Shown one piece after another: positions 50,481 through 59,379 of a DNA stretch of 64,000 nt. Below the pieces are notes generated by a model, which worked only from the letters and a program-made list of their open reading frames with translations, ran no database searches and was not told the DNA's origin. The position numbers were made by a program, and so were the translations under genes. The DNA is from Clostridia bacterium (GTDB lineage Bacteria > Bacillota > DSM-521 > Neomoorellales > SLTJ01), in contig JANLFO010000005.1 in assembly GCA_024653205.1 (NCBI GenBank), forward strand, positions 1-64,000. The letters run 5' to 3'. Position 1 is the stretch's first letter. Each line of letters begins with the position of its first letter.

Positions 50481-50894
50481 TCAGGAAGGCCTCCGGGTAT
50501 CGGTTACCACGGTGCCCGCCCAGCGGTCGCCCAGCCGCCGGCCCTGCGGATCGGTAAGAACCAGATAAATCTCCAACGCCCACACCAGAACCATGACCAC
50601 CACGTACATTATGCGACCCAAGACCGGGATCAGCAGCAGCAGCATAGGGGCGGCAAAAACCAGGTTCCTGCGGGCCGAATCCCCGTAGGAAATCCCCTGG
50701 CCGCCGGGATACTCCAATACCCGCAAGCCCAGCAGCCGCTTTCCTACCCCCTGGCCCTCGCCGATGCCGTCCCGAAGAAGAAAGTAGAAGAAGCCTATAA
50801 TACTGCCGATAAACGGGATCAGCGACAGCACGCCTCCCACCACGGCATCGACCAAGTAGGCCAGTATCCGATGAACGATCCACGCCTTGGTCAC
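50481..50894 (-). CDS. RDD-family membrane protein
   Basis: A 137-residue membrane protein with RDD-family features: AYLVDAVVGGVLSLIPF (Arg/Asp near the first helix), GQGVGKRLLGLRVLE, and a third helix, PMLLLLIPVLGRIMYVVVMV. RDD proteins are of unknown or ion-related function. The start is GTG 50894, with GGGGGTGAGG 4 bases upstream. Single gene. Confidence 0.85.
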   Translation of the reverse strand: MTKAWIVHRILAYLVDAVVGGVLSLIPFIGSIIGFFYFLLRDGIGEGQGVGKRLLGLRVLEYPGGQGISYGDSARRNLVFAAPMLLLLIPVLGRIMYVVVMVLVWALEIYLVLTDPQGRRLGDRWAGTVVTDTRRPS

Positions 50895-50955
50895 TCTGCC
50901 TCACCCCCGTCCTGCCTCCACTATACCAGTTACCCCCGCCGCAGGCAAGAAAATC

Positions 50956-51171
50956 CTAGCCTCCGACCCGGTACCGGCCCCGGGGCGCCGGGTAGTCTCC
51001 AGAAGCGGGTCCCGGCGGCATGAACGGCACCACACCCAGGAGGAAGGGAATGAGGGCGGTGATAAAATAGAAGGTTGAGCCAATGAGACGGAAAACATCC
51101 ATCAGCGCCGCCGCCTCGCGGACCAGTTGTTCCCGGCGGGCCCGGTCGAGGTCGTCATCCCTGGGTGACAT
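50956..51171 (-). CDS. Small membrane protein of unknown function
   Basis: A 71-residue protein with a charged N-terminus (SPRDDDLDRARREQLVREA) and one or two hydrophobic segments (STFYFITALIPFLLGVVPFM). No family is recognised. ATG 51171 has GGGAGGG 8 bases upstream, which supports it as a real gene. It precedes the RDD gene by 61 bases on the same strand. Confidence 0.55.
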   Translation of the reverse strand: MSPRDDDLDRARREQLVREAAALMDVFRLIGSTFYFITALIPFLLGVVPFMPPGPASGDYPAPRGRYRVGG

Positions 51172-51466
51172 CGGTTGCGCCCTCCCGTTCCAAGGTTTAC
51201 CATTCTAGTCTATGTCTTCCGAGCAACCGCCGTTCGCGCCGGTCGCCGAAGCAGCAGGGAGCGCAGCCGCCGGCCTTGGACCGGAGTATCGGTCTAACCT
51301 CATTCGGTTGGTGCTTGAAAAGAGAGCGGTCCGAAGGGACTCTCCGCGAAATGGTTCATGCCGGGAGTAACCGGCACCCGGCCGGAATGCGGGGCAACGG
51401 CTGCCTGTCCGGCGCCCCCGGGTGCGGGCGGAGAAACCGGCCCCGCCGTTGCCTCCCGACCTCTGG
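51172..51466. other. Intergenic stretch after the corrinoid operon
   Basis: No convincing gene: open frames on both strands are low-complexity. No copy of the dispersed repeat is seen here. I found no clear terminator and no RNA family that I could name. Confidence 0.4.
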
Positions 51467-52882
51467 CTACACCCTCTTCCGACCGGGCGCCGCGAACGCC
51501 TCCCGCGGCCCGGCGACCGGGCCACCAACCTTCCCACCCATGATTTGGCGGCACAAGTCTACCGCCGCCTGGGCCGTGGGGCAGTAAAAATCCGCGCCCA
51601 CGTACCGGCACACCTCGGCGTCAATCGGTCCGCCGCCCACCAGCACCTTCACCGCGCGGCGCAGGCCCGCCCGCTCGATGTGCAGCACCGTCTCCCTGAG
51701 GTTTTCTATGGCGCTGGTCAGAGAGCAGGATATGCCCACGAAATCCGGGCGATGCTCCTTTGCGGCCTCGACAAACCGCTCGGGCGCCACGTTCACCCCC
51801 AGGTCGTAGACCTTGAAGCCGTGGCAGGACATGATGGTGACCACCAGGTTCTTCCCCAGATCGTGGATATCCTCGCGTACCGTACCGATGACCAGCCTGC
51901 CCGCCTCCGGGAGCCGTTCCCGGGTCAGTGAGGGGGCCAGGAGGTCTACGGCCCGGGTGAACAGGTCGGCGGCCCGCACCAATTCGGAAAGGAAGTATTC
52001 CTTTTCCTGGAAGCGCCGCCCCACCAGGTTCATCCCCTCCTGCAGCTCCGCGAGGATCTCCAACACCCCTTCCCCTTCCTGTTTCTTTCGGCGCACACCC
52101 TCCAGCACCGCCTCTTCGTTCAGCTCGCCCAGTTCCTGCGCCAGGTCAATCCTAACCGGTAACCCGGCGAGGCCGGTCGCCAGGGAAGCCGGGCCGTGAC
52201 CCAGAGCCAGCTGCACCCCTGCCCCGTCACCCATCAGGTGGGCCAGGCCGACGGCCTCCCCCGGTTCCACCAGGACGAACTCCTCGTCCCAGGGACCCAG
52301 CAGGAGCTTTTCAAACAAGCGGGAAGAACCCGGGACCACCCGGTGCTCCAGACCGAGCGCCGCTGCCAGCTCCTCTGTCTGGCCGCGGTACTTTGCCAGG
52401 TCGTAGGTGCCGGTGTCGATCAGCACCAGGCGGCGATAATGCTTCAGCATGAGGCGCATGATACGGGCCGTCTTCTCCGGCCCGTACTTGCGCAGACAGT
52501 GGTGATACTCGCTCCAGAGGCTGGTCTCGTAATCCATCCAGCCCTTGGTCAGGTAATAGGTCCCCACCTCCCGGGAAAGCTTCCGGCGGACGTCCTCAGA
52601 GCCGAGAAGCAGGGAGATGCAGTCTTCCACCCGCGGGAACACCAGCCGGGCGGTCGGCGAACTGACCCCCAGGAGCGCGTTGCCGCAGGAACCGAAGGCC
52701 AGCAGGACCGTATCCACGTTGGCCAGCCGGTTGAGCTCTTCCTGGATGCGGCGCCGAAGCCGGTCGGGATAGTTGTGCAGCCCGGACTCCACCCAGAATA
52801 TCGGGTAGTCCACGCCGGTGGAGGCCACGGCGGCGCTGAGCTCCTCGGCTATGGTCCGGCAGGCCAGGACCACCGCCTTCAC
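51467..52882 (-). CDS. DUF1638 - corrinoid-binding fusion protein
   Basis: A 471-residue protein. N-terminal about 210 residues: DUF1638, with VLACRTIAEELSAAV, LAFGSCGNALLGV, WMDYETSLWSEYHH and LLGPWDEEFVLVEPG. C-terminal about 230: a MtaC/MetH-type module with a helical cap and a B12-binding fold with EDIHDLGKNLVVTIM (base-off histidine), SCSLTSAIENL and VLVGGGP. The start is GTG 52882, overlapping the upstream corrinoid gene as GTGA. DUF1638 is usually a separate protein near corrinoid methyltransferases, so a single chain ties the two together. No methyltransferase gene is present in the operon. Confidence 0.88.
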   Translation of the reverse strand: MKAVVLACRTIAEELSAAVASTGVDYPIFWVESGLHNYPDRLRRRIQEELNRLANVDTVLLAFGSCGNALLGVSSPTARLVFPRVEDCISLLLGSEDVRRKLSREVGTYYLTKGWMDYETSLWSEYHHCLRKYGPEKTARIMRLMLKHYRRLVLIDTGTYDLAKYRGQTEELAAALGLEHRVVPGSSRLFEKLLLGPWDEEFVLVEPGEAVGLAHLMGDGAGVQLALGHGPASLATGLAGLPVRIDLAQELGELNEEAVLEGVRRKKQEGEGVLEILAELQEGMNLVGRRFQEKEYFLSELVRAADLFTRAVDLLAPSLTRERLPEAGRLVIGTVREDIHDLGKNLVVTIMSCHGFKVYDLGVNVAPERFVEAAKEHRPDFVGISCSLTSAIENLRETVLHIERAGLRRAVKVLVGGGPIDAEVCRYVGADFYCPTAQAAVDLCRQIMGGKVGGPVAGPREAFAAPGRKRV

Positions 52883-53550
52883 CGGCCGCCCTCCTCCGTG
52901 CGGGTGCCGGGCTGGGGGTACAGCCGCCGCAGGGTTTCCAGGCAGAGCTCCACGCCGCTGAAGGCGTCGGTGGTGGCGTGGTCTGCTCCCACGTATTCGG
53001 CAATGGTGGGGTTGACCAGGCCGCCGATGATGACCACCGTGCTCTCGCGCAGGCCCTCCGCCTCCAGGACGGCTACGGTATGGCGCATGGAGTCGTAGGC
53101 GGAGGCTACCAGGCCGGAAAGGCACAACACCCGCGAGCCCGTATCCTTGAGCGCCTGGATGAACTTCGCCGCCGGCACGTCCACGCCCAAATCCAGCACC
53201 CGCAGCCCCCGGCAGCGCATCAGGCCGATGACGATGTTCTTGCCGATATCGTGGATATCTTGCTCCACGGTGCCGAACACTATGGGCGGGGCGTCCACCA
53301 GGAGAGGCGGATCGTAATCGTTAACTATCTCCACGACCGTCTTGAAGATCTCCGCCGACATGATCAGGTCGGCCAGGAAATACTCGCCCCGGTGGTACTT
53401 CTCGCTTACCCGTTCGATCCCCTCGCGCACCGCGTCCACCAGCATGAGGCGGTCGGCTCCCATGTCCAGACCCCTGCGGATCAGCCGCAGCGCCCGGACC
53501 TCGTCTATCTGGGCTACGGCCTTGGTTATAAGGTATCTGGTTCGCAGCAC
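52879..53550 (-). CDS. Corrinoid protein (MtaC/MttC-like)
   Basis: A 223-residue corrinoid protein: helical cap (about residues 10-85, MGADRLMLVDAVREGIERVSE) and a B12-binding domain with EQDIHDIGKNIVIGLM, SGLVASAYDSM and VVIIGGLVNPT. Such proteins carry a methyl group on cobalt between two methyltransferases. The start is GTG 53550, with GGGAGGG 7 bases upstream; the frame continues to 53634 inside the GntR gene. It is 25 bases after gntR and overlaps the DUF1638 fusion gene by 4 bases. Confidence 0.9.
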   Translation of the reverse strand: MLRTRYLITKAVAQIDEVRALRLIRRGLDMGADRLMLVDAVREGIERVSEKYHRGEYFLADLIMSAEIFKTVVEIVNDYDPPLLVDAPPIVFGTVEQDIHDIGKNIVIGLMRCRGLRVLDLGVDVPAAKFIQALKDTGSRVLCLSGLVASAYDSMRHTVAVLEAEGLRESTVVIIGGLVNPTIAEYVGADHATTDAFSGVELCLETLRRLYPQPGTRTEEGGR

Positions 53551-53575
53551 CGCTTGCCCTCCCAGTCCTGCGCTC

Positions 53576-54283
53576 TTAGTAAGGCCGGGAAACGGCCTTA
53601 AGGCGAAGAATTCCTCCCCGACACACCAGCACACCGGAACCGATGGGCCTGCCGCCTTGGGCGTAAACCGTTTGCTCGATTACCAGCGCGGGCGCGCCCG
53701 GTTCCTCCCGCAGGACCTCGGCCTCGCCCGGTCCCAGTGCCCGGGCGGAGATAACCAGTTCGCTTCTCACCGGCAGCACGTCGGTATGTATCTGGGCCAT
53801 CTCCGGCAACTCCGCATAGGCCATGTCCGCCTCCAGAACCGGCTTCCCCTTGGTATAGGGCAGGCACTTCCGGTCCAGGGCCACCGGGCCTTCCTCGCCA
53901 GAGTAAAGCCGCCGGACGCAGATCACCCTGCCTCCGGGTTCCAGCCCCAGCCGGCTCGCCACCTCTTCTGCCGCCGGGACCACCTCGGCGGCGAGAAGCC
54001 TGACCCGGTAGCGCTGCAGCATGGCCAAATCTACGGTCAGGTTCTCCAGCCTGGGCCGGGCCACGAAGGTTCCCTTGCCCCGGGCGGTCTCCAGATACCC
54101 GGCCTCGGTCAGAAGCTCCAGGCCCCTGCGCACGGTCATGCGGCTCACCCGGTACTCCCGGCAGAGCTGGGCCTCGGAGGGAATCATGTCGCCCGGCCGG
54201 AGCTCCCCGCTCTTGATGCGGTCGCCTATGGCCTGGGCGATCTGATGGTAGATCGGCACGGCTGATTGCTTGGATATTCTCAT
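53576..54283 (-). CDS. GntR/HutC-family repressor of the corrinoid operon
   Basis: A 235-residue HutC-type regulator: winged helix (about residues 8-70, AIGDRIKSGELRPGDMIPSE and VSRMTVRRGLELLTEAG) and a UTRA effector domain (about 90-225). The start is ATG 54283. Just upstream is a strong promoter whose -10 box is followed immediately by a perfect 18-base palindrome, the expected place for a self-repressing operator. It heads the operon gntR - corrinoid protein - DUF1638 fusion. The ligand is unknown; UTRA domains bind small sugars, amino acids or acids. Confidence 0.92.
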   Translation of the reverse strand: MRISKQSAVPIYHQIAQAIGDRIKSGELRPGDMIPSEAQLCREYRVSRMTVRRGLELLTEAGYLETARGKGTFVARPRLENLTVDLAMLQRYRVRLLAAEVVPAAEEVASRLGLEPGGRVICVRRLYSGEEGPVALDRKCLPYTKGKPVLEADMAYAELPEMAQIHTDVLPVRSELVISARALGPGEAEVLREEPGAPALVIEQTVYAQGGRPIGSGVLVCRGGILRLKAVSRPY

Positions 54284-54317
54284 GATTTCTGCTAATGCCC
54301 CCAAACCCGCCTGGACG

Positions 54318-54335
54318 GTCTATACTTGTATAGAC
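54318..54335. promoter_or_regulatory. GntR/HutC operator palindrome
   Basis: GTCTATACTTGTATAGAC is a perfect palindrome apart from its central TT. Its GT...TA...AC form fits HutC-subfamily operators. It starts directly after the -10 box of the gntR promoter, covering the start of transcription. Confidence 0.8.
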
Positions 54336-54364
54336 ATCTTAACTCTGGATTTGGCGGTTGTCAA
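54336..54364 (-). promoter_or_regulatory. Promoter of the gntR-corrinoid operon
   Basis: Minus strand: TTGACA (54364-54359), 17 bases, TAAGAT (54341-54336). Transcription would begin within the operator palindrome at 54318-54335. It interleaves with the divergent truD promoter. Confidence 0.8.
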
Positions 54365-54380
54365 TAGACCGTACTATAAT
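54351..54380 (+). promoter_or_regulatory. Promoter of truD
   Basis: TTGGCG (54351-54356), 18 bases, TATAAT (54375-54380), with the start of transcription near 54388 and a leader of about 50 bases. It overlaps the divergent gntR promoter, so a bound GntR protein could affect both. Confidence 0.6.
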
Positions 54381-54436
54381 TATTTCGGCCTTTTGCCCGC
54401 GCTCTCGGCAAAAATGTTCTCGCATGGAGGCCGGCC

Positions 54437-55654
54437 GTGAAAATCAAGGTGAAACCCGAGGACTTCGTGGTGGAAGAGGTAGCCCGACTGCCCCTAAAGA
54501 GCAAAGGTCCCTACCGGGTATACCTGCTGGAAAAGAAGAATTGGAATACGGTGGACCTCCTGCTGCGGCTGGCCCGGGAGCACGGCCTGCCCTTCCGGCT
54601 CTTCGCCTACGGCGGTCTGAAGGACCGGCACGCCCACACCTTCCAGTACGTCACCGTGCGCCATCAGGCCGACCTCAGCACCGAGGGGAAGGGCTTTTCC
54701 TTTCGCTGCCTCGGCCGCCTGGAACGGCCCATGGGGCCGGACCTCCTGGAAGGCAACCGCTTTCGCGTGATTCTGCGGCATCTGGAGGCGAGGGATATCT
54801 CGACCCTGAGCTCGGCTGCGGCCGAGGCAGGCCAATTCGGCTTTCCCAACTACTTTGACGATCAGCGCTTCGGCAGCCTGGACCGGGAACTGGGCTTCAT
54901 GGCGGAGAGACTGCTGAAAGGCCACTACAACGGGAGCCTTCAGGCCTACCTGACCGGCATCTATCCCGAGGAGAAGAAGGCGGCCAAGGAGCGCAAGCGC
55001 TTCTTCCGGGAGCACTGGGGGGATTGGCCGGTCTGCCTCTCCCGGGCCAAAACTGCCATGGAGCAGAGGGTATTCTCCCTGCTGGTCGGCCGGCCCAAAG
55101 CCTTCGTGGAGGCCCTGCAGATGATCCCGGCCGAGGAACTGTCCCTGCTCTTCTCCGCCTACCAGAGCTTCCTCTTCAACGAGCTGCTGCGGCGCCTCCT
55201 GGCCGACCTGGGTGTGGAACTGCTTTCCGTCCCCGGAGTGGCGGGACCGTACCACTTCTACCGCCGTCTCGATGCCGACCGGCTCTCCTACCTCCGAGGC
55301 CTGCGCCTGCCCCTGGCGGCCAGCCGCATGGCCTTTCCCGACCGCCGGACCGCCGCCCTTTTCGACCAGATTCTGGAGGAAAGGGGGATCCGCAGGCCGA
55401 ACTTCAACCTGCGCAAGGTGCGCCAGGCCTTCTTCAAGTCTTCCCCCCGCGAGGCGGTGGTGTTTCCCGAGGGTCTCCATATCGGTTCGCCGCAGCCGGA
55501 CGAGCTCTATCCGGGCCGGATGAAGCTCGAGCTCGCCTTTCGCCTCCCGCGCGGAAGCTATGCCACCATTCTGATCAAGCGGCTCACCCTCCGCTCGGCC
55601 GGGCGCCGGGCCCGCAGCCGGGGCGGCTGCCTCCCGAACGCTCAAAACGAGTAA
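54437..55654 (+). CDS. truD: tRNA pseudouridine(13) synthase
   Basis: A 405-residue TruD-family pseudouridine synthase acting on U13 of tRNA. Motifs: KPEDFVVEEVARLPL, FAYGGLKDRHAHTFQ (catalytic Asp in the LKDR motif) and NYFDDQRFGSLD. The typical insertion domain lies between, residues about 160-320. The start is GTG 54437, 7 bases after GGAGG. It stops just before a small GCGCCG/CGGCGC hairpin without a T-run. TruD homologues are patchy in Firmicutes. Confidence 0.93.
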   Translation: MKIKVKPEDFVVEEVARLPLKSKGPYRVYLLEKKNWNTVDLLLRLAREHGLPFRLFAYGGLKDRHAHTFQYVTVRHQADLSTEGKGFSFRCLGRLERPMGPDLLEGNRFRVILRHLEARDISTLSSAAAEAGQFGFPNYFDDQRFGSLDRELGFMAERLLKGHYNGSLQAYLTGIYPEEKKAAKERKRFFREHWGDWPVCLSRAKTAMEQRVFSLLVGRPKAFVEALQMIPAEELSLLFSAYQSFLFNELLRRLLADLGVELLSVPGVAGPYHFYRRLDADRLSYLRGLRLPLAASRMAFPDRRTAALFDQILEERGIRRPNFNLRKVRQAFFKSSPREAVVFPEGLHIGSPQPDELYPGRMKLELAFRLPRGSYATILIKRLTLRSAGRRARSRGGCLPNAQNE

Positions 55655-55810
55655 GCGCCGTTATCGGCGCGCAGAAGGAGCAGCCCCCGATTCCTGCTGG
55701 TGCTGGCCACCTACCCCGCCGTAGCCGGAATCCATCACAGCGACTGCTTCTTCAACACGGTCTTCTATGCGCACTCGTACGGCCGCCGAGTGCACGAAGC
55801 AGTAGGCGAA
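55655..55810 (+). other. Possible gene fragment next to the dctM remnant
   Basis: One plus-strand frame reads LLVLATYPAVAGIHHSDCFF and FNTVFYAHSYGRRVHEAVGE without a stop until past 55860. It looks like real protein rather than a shadow, but I recognise no family and it has no credible start. It may be the end of a gene cut by the same deletions that broke the TRAP genes. Confidence 0.3.
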
Positions 55811-56760
55811 TCACCGGGCCAATCCGGGCAACCAGGTGGCCAAAGGCGGGTGGAAGAGTATTAGGGCTACGACGGCAAACCCCAATACAATATAAGGTAT
55901 CACGCTCCTCCAGATGTCGATCATAGAGATGCTCTCCGGAACCATCCCTTTCATCACGTACAGCACCATGCCTACCGGCGGGGTAAGCAAGGAGTTCTCC
56001 AGCATCAACAGCATGAGAGTACCGAACCAGATGGGATCCACCTGGAGGGCCTCGATCAAGGGCATGAAGATGGGCGTGGTGATCATGATGATGGCCATTT
56101 CCTCCAGGAACAAACCCAAGACGAATACTACTATCAGCATCCAGAGTACCAAGACCGTGGGCGAAAAAGGCAACCCCAGCGCCGCCTCCAGGAGCTTACG
56201 GCTGGCTCCCGAGTAGGCCAGGACCTGGCTGAAGGCCGTAGAACCGGCCACAATCAGCAGAACCATGGAGGTGATGCTGGCCGCGCTGAGAAGCGACTTG
56301 GTTACGATGGACACGGTCAGCTTGCGGTAAGCTGCGGCCAGGACTACCGCCCCCACCGCGCCAAAGGCTGCCGCCTCGGTAGGCGTAGCCACGCCCAGAA
56401 AAATGGTGCCCACCACTACCCCGGCCACCAGCAGGAGGGGCAGGAGATCCCTGGCCAGCACCACTAACCGGGTTCGCATCGGCACACCGCTTTCTTCCCG
56501 GGGCGGGGCCAGCCCCGGCCGCAGGACGCAGGCCGCACATATGAAAGCGATAAAGAGGCCGGCCAGCAACAGGCCGGGCAATATGCCGGCTATGAGCATC
56601 TTCCCCACGGAGATACCGGCGATGCTGGCAAAGACCACGGTAATGGTGCTGGGCGGGATGAGCATGCCCAGAGTGCCGGAGGCGGTGATGGGACCGGTAA
56701 TCAGCGACTTGTGATATCCCCGCCGGAGCATTTCCGGCACCAGAACCGCCCGCCTCCGGT
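55811..56760 (-). pseudogene. dctM: TRAP large permease (DctM), N-terminally truncated
   Basis: The recognisable part begins AVLVPEMLRRGYHKSLITG and runs through ASGTLGMLIPPSTITVVF, LGVATPTEAAAFGAVGAVVL and LTPPVGMVLYVMKGM to a normal C-terminus (about 310 residues). A complete DctM is about 425; the first 120 or so residues, with the first four helices, are missing. The left junction is near 56750, inside the dctQ tail. A translation start at 56773 gives unrelated MTPFHRRR residues. Almost certainly inactive as a transporter. Confidence 0.82.
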
Positions 56761-57257
56761 GAAACGGGGTCACCCGGCGGGGGTGCGGCGGCCTTCTTGA
56801 GATAGACGAACATCCGGTGAATGAAGCCCACCGTAAGCAAGGCCATGCCCACCGGGATTACCCAGGTAAGGTAGTAGATGGGCGTCTGGAGAATGTTGGC
56901 CACCACCTCGTGGGCGAGGTAGCTCTGGTACACGGCGCGAATCCCCATCCAGGTCAGGAAGGCCGAGAGGGCGGCACTCAGCACCGAGGCCACCACCTCC
57001 AGCCGGGCCTGAGTTCGCGGACCCACAAAGTAATTGAGGAAGTCAACCTTGACGTGGCCGTCCTGATGCAGCACCCAGGGAGCGGCCAGAAAAGCAATGT
57101 AGAGAAGGGCATAGGTACTCAGCTCTATGACCCAGGCAAGGGAACGGCTGAAGGCGTAACGCGAAACCGCTCCTGCGGTAATGGATAAGGCCAGAAAGAG
57201 AACGATGATAAGGGCTGCGGTTGCCAAAGCCCGTATCAGGCCCAGGTAAGCTTTCAC
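56196..57257 (-). pseudogene. dctQ: TRAP small permease (DctQ), running out of frame into dctM
   Basis: The first 160 or so residues are a complete-looking DctQ: four helices, with VIELSTYALLYIAFLAAPWVL, HVKVDFLNYFVGPRTQARLE and ILQTPIYYLTWVIPVGMALL. After FVYLKKAAAPPPG (about 56770) the frame reads the dctM region out of frame to a stop at 56196, because the original stop and the start of dctM were lost in a deletion. GTG 57257 lies 3 bases after a 16-base G run (on this strand), which could act as a ribosome site. Confidence 0.75.
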
Positions 57258-57260
57258 CGG

Positions 57261-57276
57261 CCCCCCCCCCCCCCCC
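57261..57276. repeat. C16/G16 homopolymer tract ahead of dctQ
   Basis: Sixteen C in a row on the plus strand, so sixteen G on the coding strand, ending 3 bases before the GTG start of dctQ. It occupies the place of the ribosome site. It could be a phase-variable tract or an assembly or sequencing artefact. Confidence 0.85.
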
Positions 57277-57358
57277 GTTCAGGAATAGTTGCGGGTAGCC
57301 CTTAAGTCGGTGCAGGCCACCGGACCGGAACACGGGTCCGGTGGCCTATCGGGGTCGG

Positions 57359-57995
57359 CTACTTCCTGGTCAACAGCTTCTGCATTTCGGGCCCGTTTTC
57401 CGGACAGGCCTTGAGAACTTGTTGCCATACCGCGTCGTAGGCGGTCTTCAGGTACACCTCGGCTTCGTCGGGCGGCAATTGCACGATCTTGATGCCCTTC
57501 TCGGCCAGCTTCTGGGCGTCGGCGGCGATCAGGTCCTTGAAATACTTCTGCATCTCCTGTTCCATGGCGATCGCCGTATCGGTTAGGAGTTTCTTGACCT
57601 CGTTGGAAAGAGAGTTCCACTTGTCGCGGTTGATCAGACCGATGGTGTCAACCTGGTAGAAACCGGGATCGATGGCATACTTGGTGACCCCGTCCCAGCC
57701 CCAGTCCGAAATCCCGAAGACCGGCCAGCCGTATCCAACTACCACTCCGCGCTCCATGGCCGAATAGACCTCACCCGGATCGGTGGTCACGGGTGAGGCT
57801 CCCAAGGCCTGTACGAAGTCACGATAGTTGGGGGTCACCCGGATGGGCTTGCCCTTGAAGTCGCTCATATGTGCGATGGGCACGGAGGTGTAAAGACGTA
57901 AAGCCACCCCCGGCATGCCCCGACCCAGATAGACGGCGTTGGCCTTTTCCTGGAATATGCGGTTGAAGAAGTCGTACACCCCGTTGGTCGGCCGT
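57359..57995 (-). pseudogene. dctP: TRAP solute-binding protein (DctP), C-terminal part only
   Basis: About 210 residues of a DctP-type protein remain: YDFFNRIFQEKANAVYLG, the FKGKPIRVTPNYRDFVQALGA strand, GEVYSAMERGVVVGYGWPV and a long helical C-terminus. A full DctP has about 340 residues with a signal peptide; here the first part is missing and the frame is joined to a 2-oxoacid oxidoreductase gene. A GTG at 57979 could start a short protein without a signal peptide, which would not be exported. Confidence 0.8.
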
Positions 57996-58412
57996 ACCCA
58001 TTATCGCGCCCACCATGACGGAGTTAATCAGTCGACCCAGTCCGAAACGGCCGGCAACCTCCAGGGCGTCTACCGCGACCAGCCGGTGCCCTTCAAGACC
58101 GAGCTCGTCCGACCCGCCGCCGGTATTGACCACGATAACGCCCGCTTCGCGCAGCCGGTACTGGGCCAAGACCTCACCGGCCAGGCTGGGATCGAAGATG
58201 CCGAGAAGGTCGGGGGTTCTCACGTCGGACCGGAGGCGGATGGGCTTCCGGTCGACCCGTACCTGGGAAACCACCGGGGCTCCCCGCTTTTCCGCGCCGA
58301 AGGAGGCGAAGGATTGTACCCAGTAACCCGCCTTGAATAACGCGGTGGCGATTATCCGGCCGCCGAGCTGCACCCCCTGACCGCCGCGACCGTAGAGGAC
58401 CATCTCCAGCAA
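57996..58412 (-). pseudogene. 2-oxoacid:ferredoxin oxidoreductase gamma subunit, C-terminally truncated
   Basis: MLEMVLYGRGGQGVQLGGRI, FGAEKRGAPVVSQVRV, DLLGIFDPSLAGEVLAQYRL and ALEVAGRFGLGRLINSVMVG form the first 137 residues of a PorC/VorC-type gamma subunit, normally about 185. After GAIMGT the frame enters the dctP remnant and ends at 57819. The other oxidoreductase subunits are absent from the window. The junction near 57990 is the trace of a deletion. Confidence 0.82.
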
Positions 58413-58490
58413 TTGCCTTCCCCCTCTCTCACGGCTTCCCCGCTACAGTGGACCACCGGGTCACCTCAACCCCTCAAGTCGGGGCCCGGT

Positions 58491-59284
58491 TTAGGCCGGC
58501 CTGAACCGCTCGTGTCCCATGGCCCGGGATATCGCCGCCCCCGCCTCGCGCACCAGGGCGAGGAGTTCCTCCCGGCGCGCTTCAAGCCTGCCTATCGGTC
58601 CGGAGACGCTGACGGCGGCCAATACCCGTTTGGCAGACGGCCCCCACACCGGAGCCGCGATGCACATCAGGCCTTCCTCGGACTCCTCCATGTCTACCGC
58701 GTACCCGTTTATGCGGACCGCCTCCAGGTGCCCCGCCAGTTCGCGGGAATCGGTAATGGTCCGGGCGGTATACCGCCGCAACTCGGCGGTGCGAAGGTAG
58801 TGCATCAGTTCGTCCTCGGGGAGGTAGGCCAGCAGAAGCTTGCCGGTGGCCGTGCAGTAGGCGGGCATGCGCGCTCCCACGTACGATCCCATGCGGAAGG
58901 GGCGGGGCTTTCGATTTTCTCGATAAAGACCAGTTCGCCCGTGTCCAGAACCCCCAGGTGAACCGTTTCCCCGGATCGGGCCGCCAACTCCCGCAGCACG
59001 GGCCGTGCTTCCTCGTTGAGCCTCAGACTCTTCAGGACCGCCCCGCCCAGGTGCAGCAGCTTAAGGCCCAGGCGATACCGGCCGGTAGCCGGATTCTGGC
59101 GTACAAAGCCGCGCAGCTCCAGGGTGGCCAAAAGGCGGAAAGCGCTGCTGCGGCTGATGCCCAGTAGGGCCCCCAACTCGCCCGCGTTCAGCTCTGCTTC
59201 CGGCCGGGCCAGGGCTTCTAGTATTTGTAAGGCATTATCTACGGAGTTAAGCCGGTACCTGGCCCGCGGCAGGTGGGTAACCAT
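58491..59284 (-). pseudogene. IclR-family regulator, frameshifted
   Basis: One frame (58805-59284) gives the winged helix LNAGELGALLGISRSSAFRLL and the start of the effector domain to VFIEKIESPAP; the next frame carries on as FRMGSYVGARMPAYCTATGK to 58491 with LMCIAAPVWGPS and a normal end. The shift is near 58895-58905 in a CCCCGCCCC-type run. The gene lies upstream of the broken oxidoreductase and TRAP genes, which it probably once regulated. A sequencing error is possible. Confidence 0.82.
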
Positions 59285-59379
59285 AAGTCACCTTGTCTAT
59301 TCGGGCAAGAGCAGGGCCTCAACTTTCCTACCCGCGCGTTCCGCTTCCTTGCGGCCCGTTCCTCGCCTTTTCTCCTTAC

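Noticed and set aside
51172-51466. Riboswitch (cobalamin or other) next to the corrinoid operon
   Set aside because: I looked for a B12 box and the glycine and SAM cores and found none; the stretch is also downstream, not upstream, of the operon.
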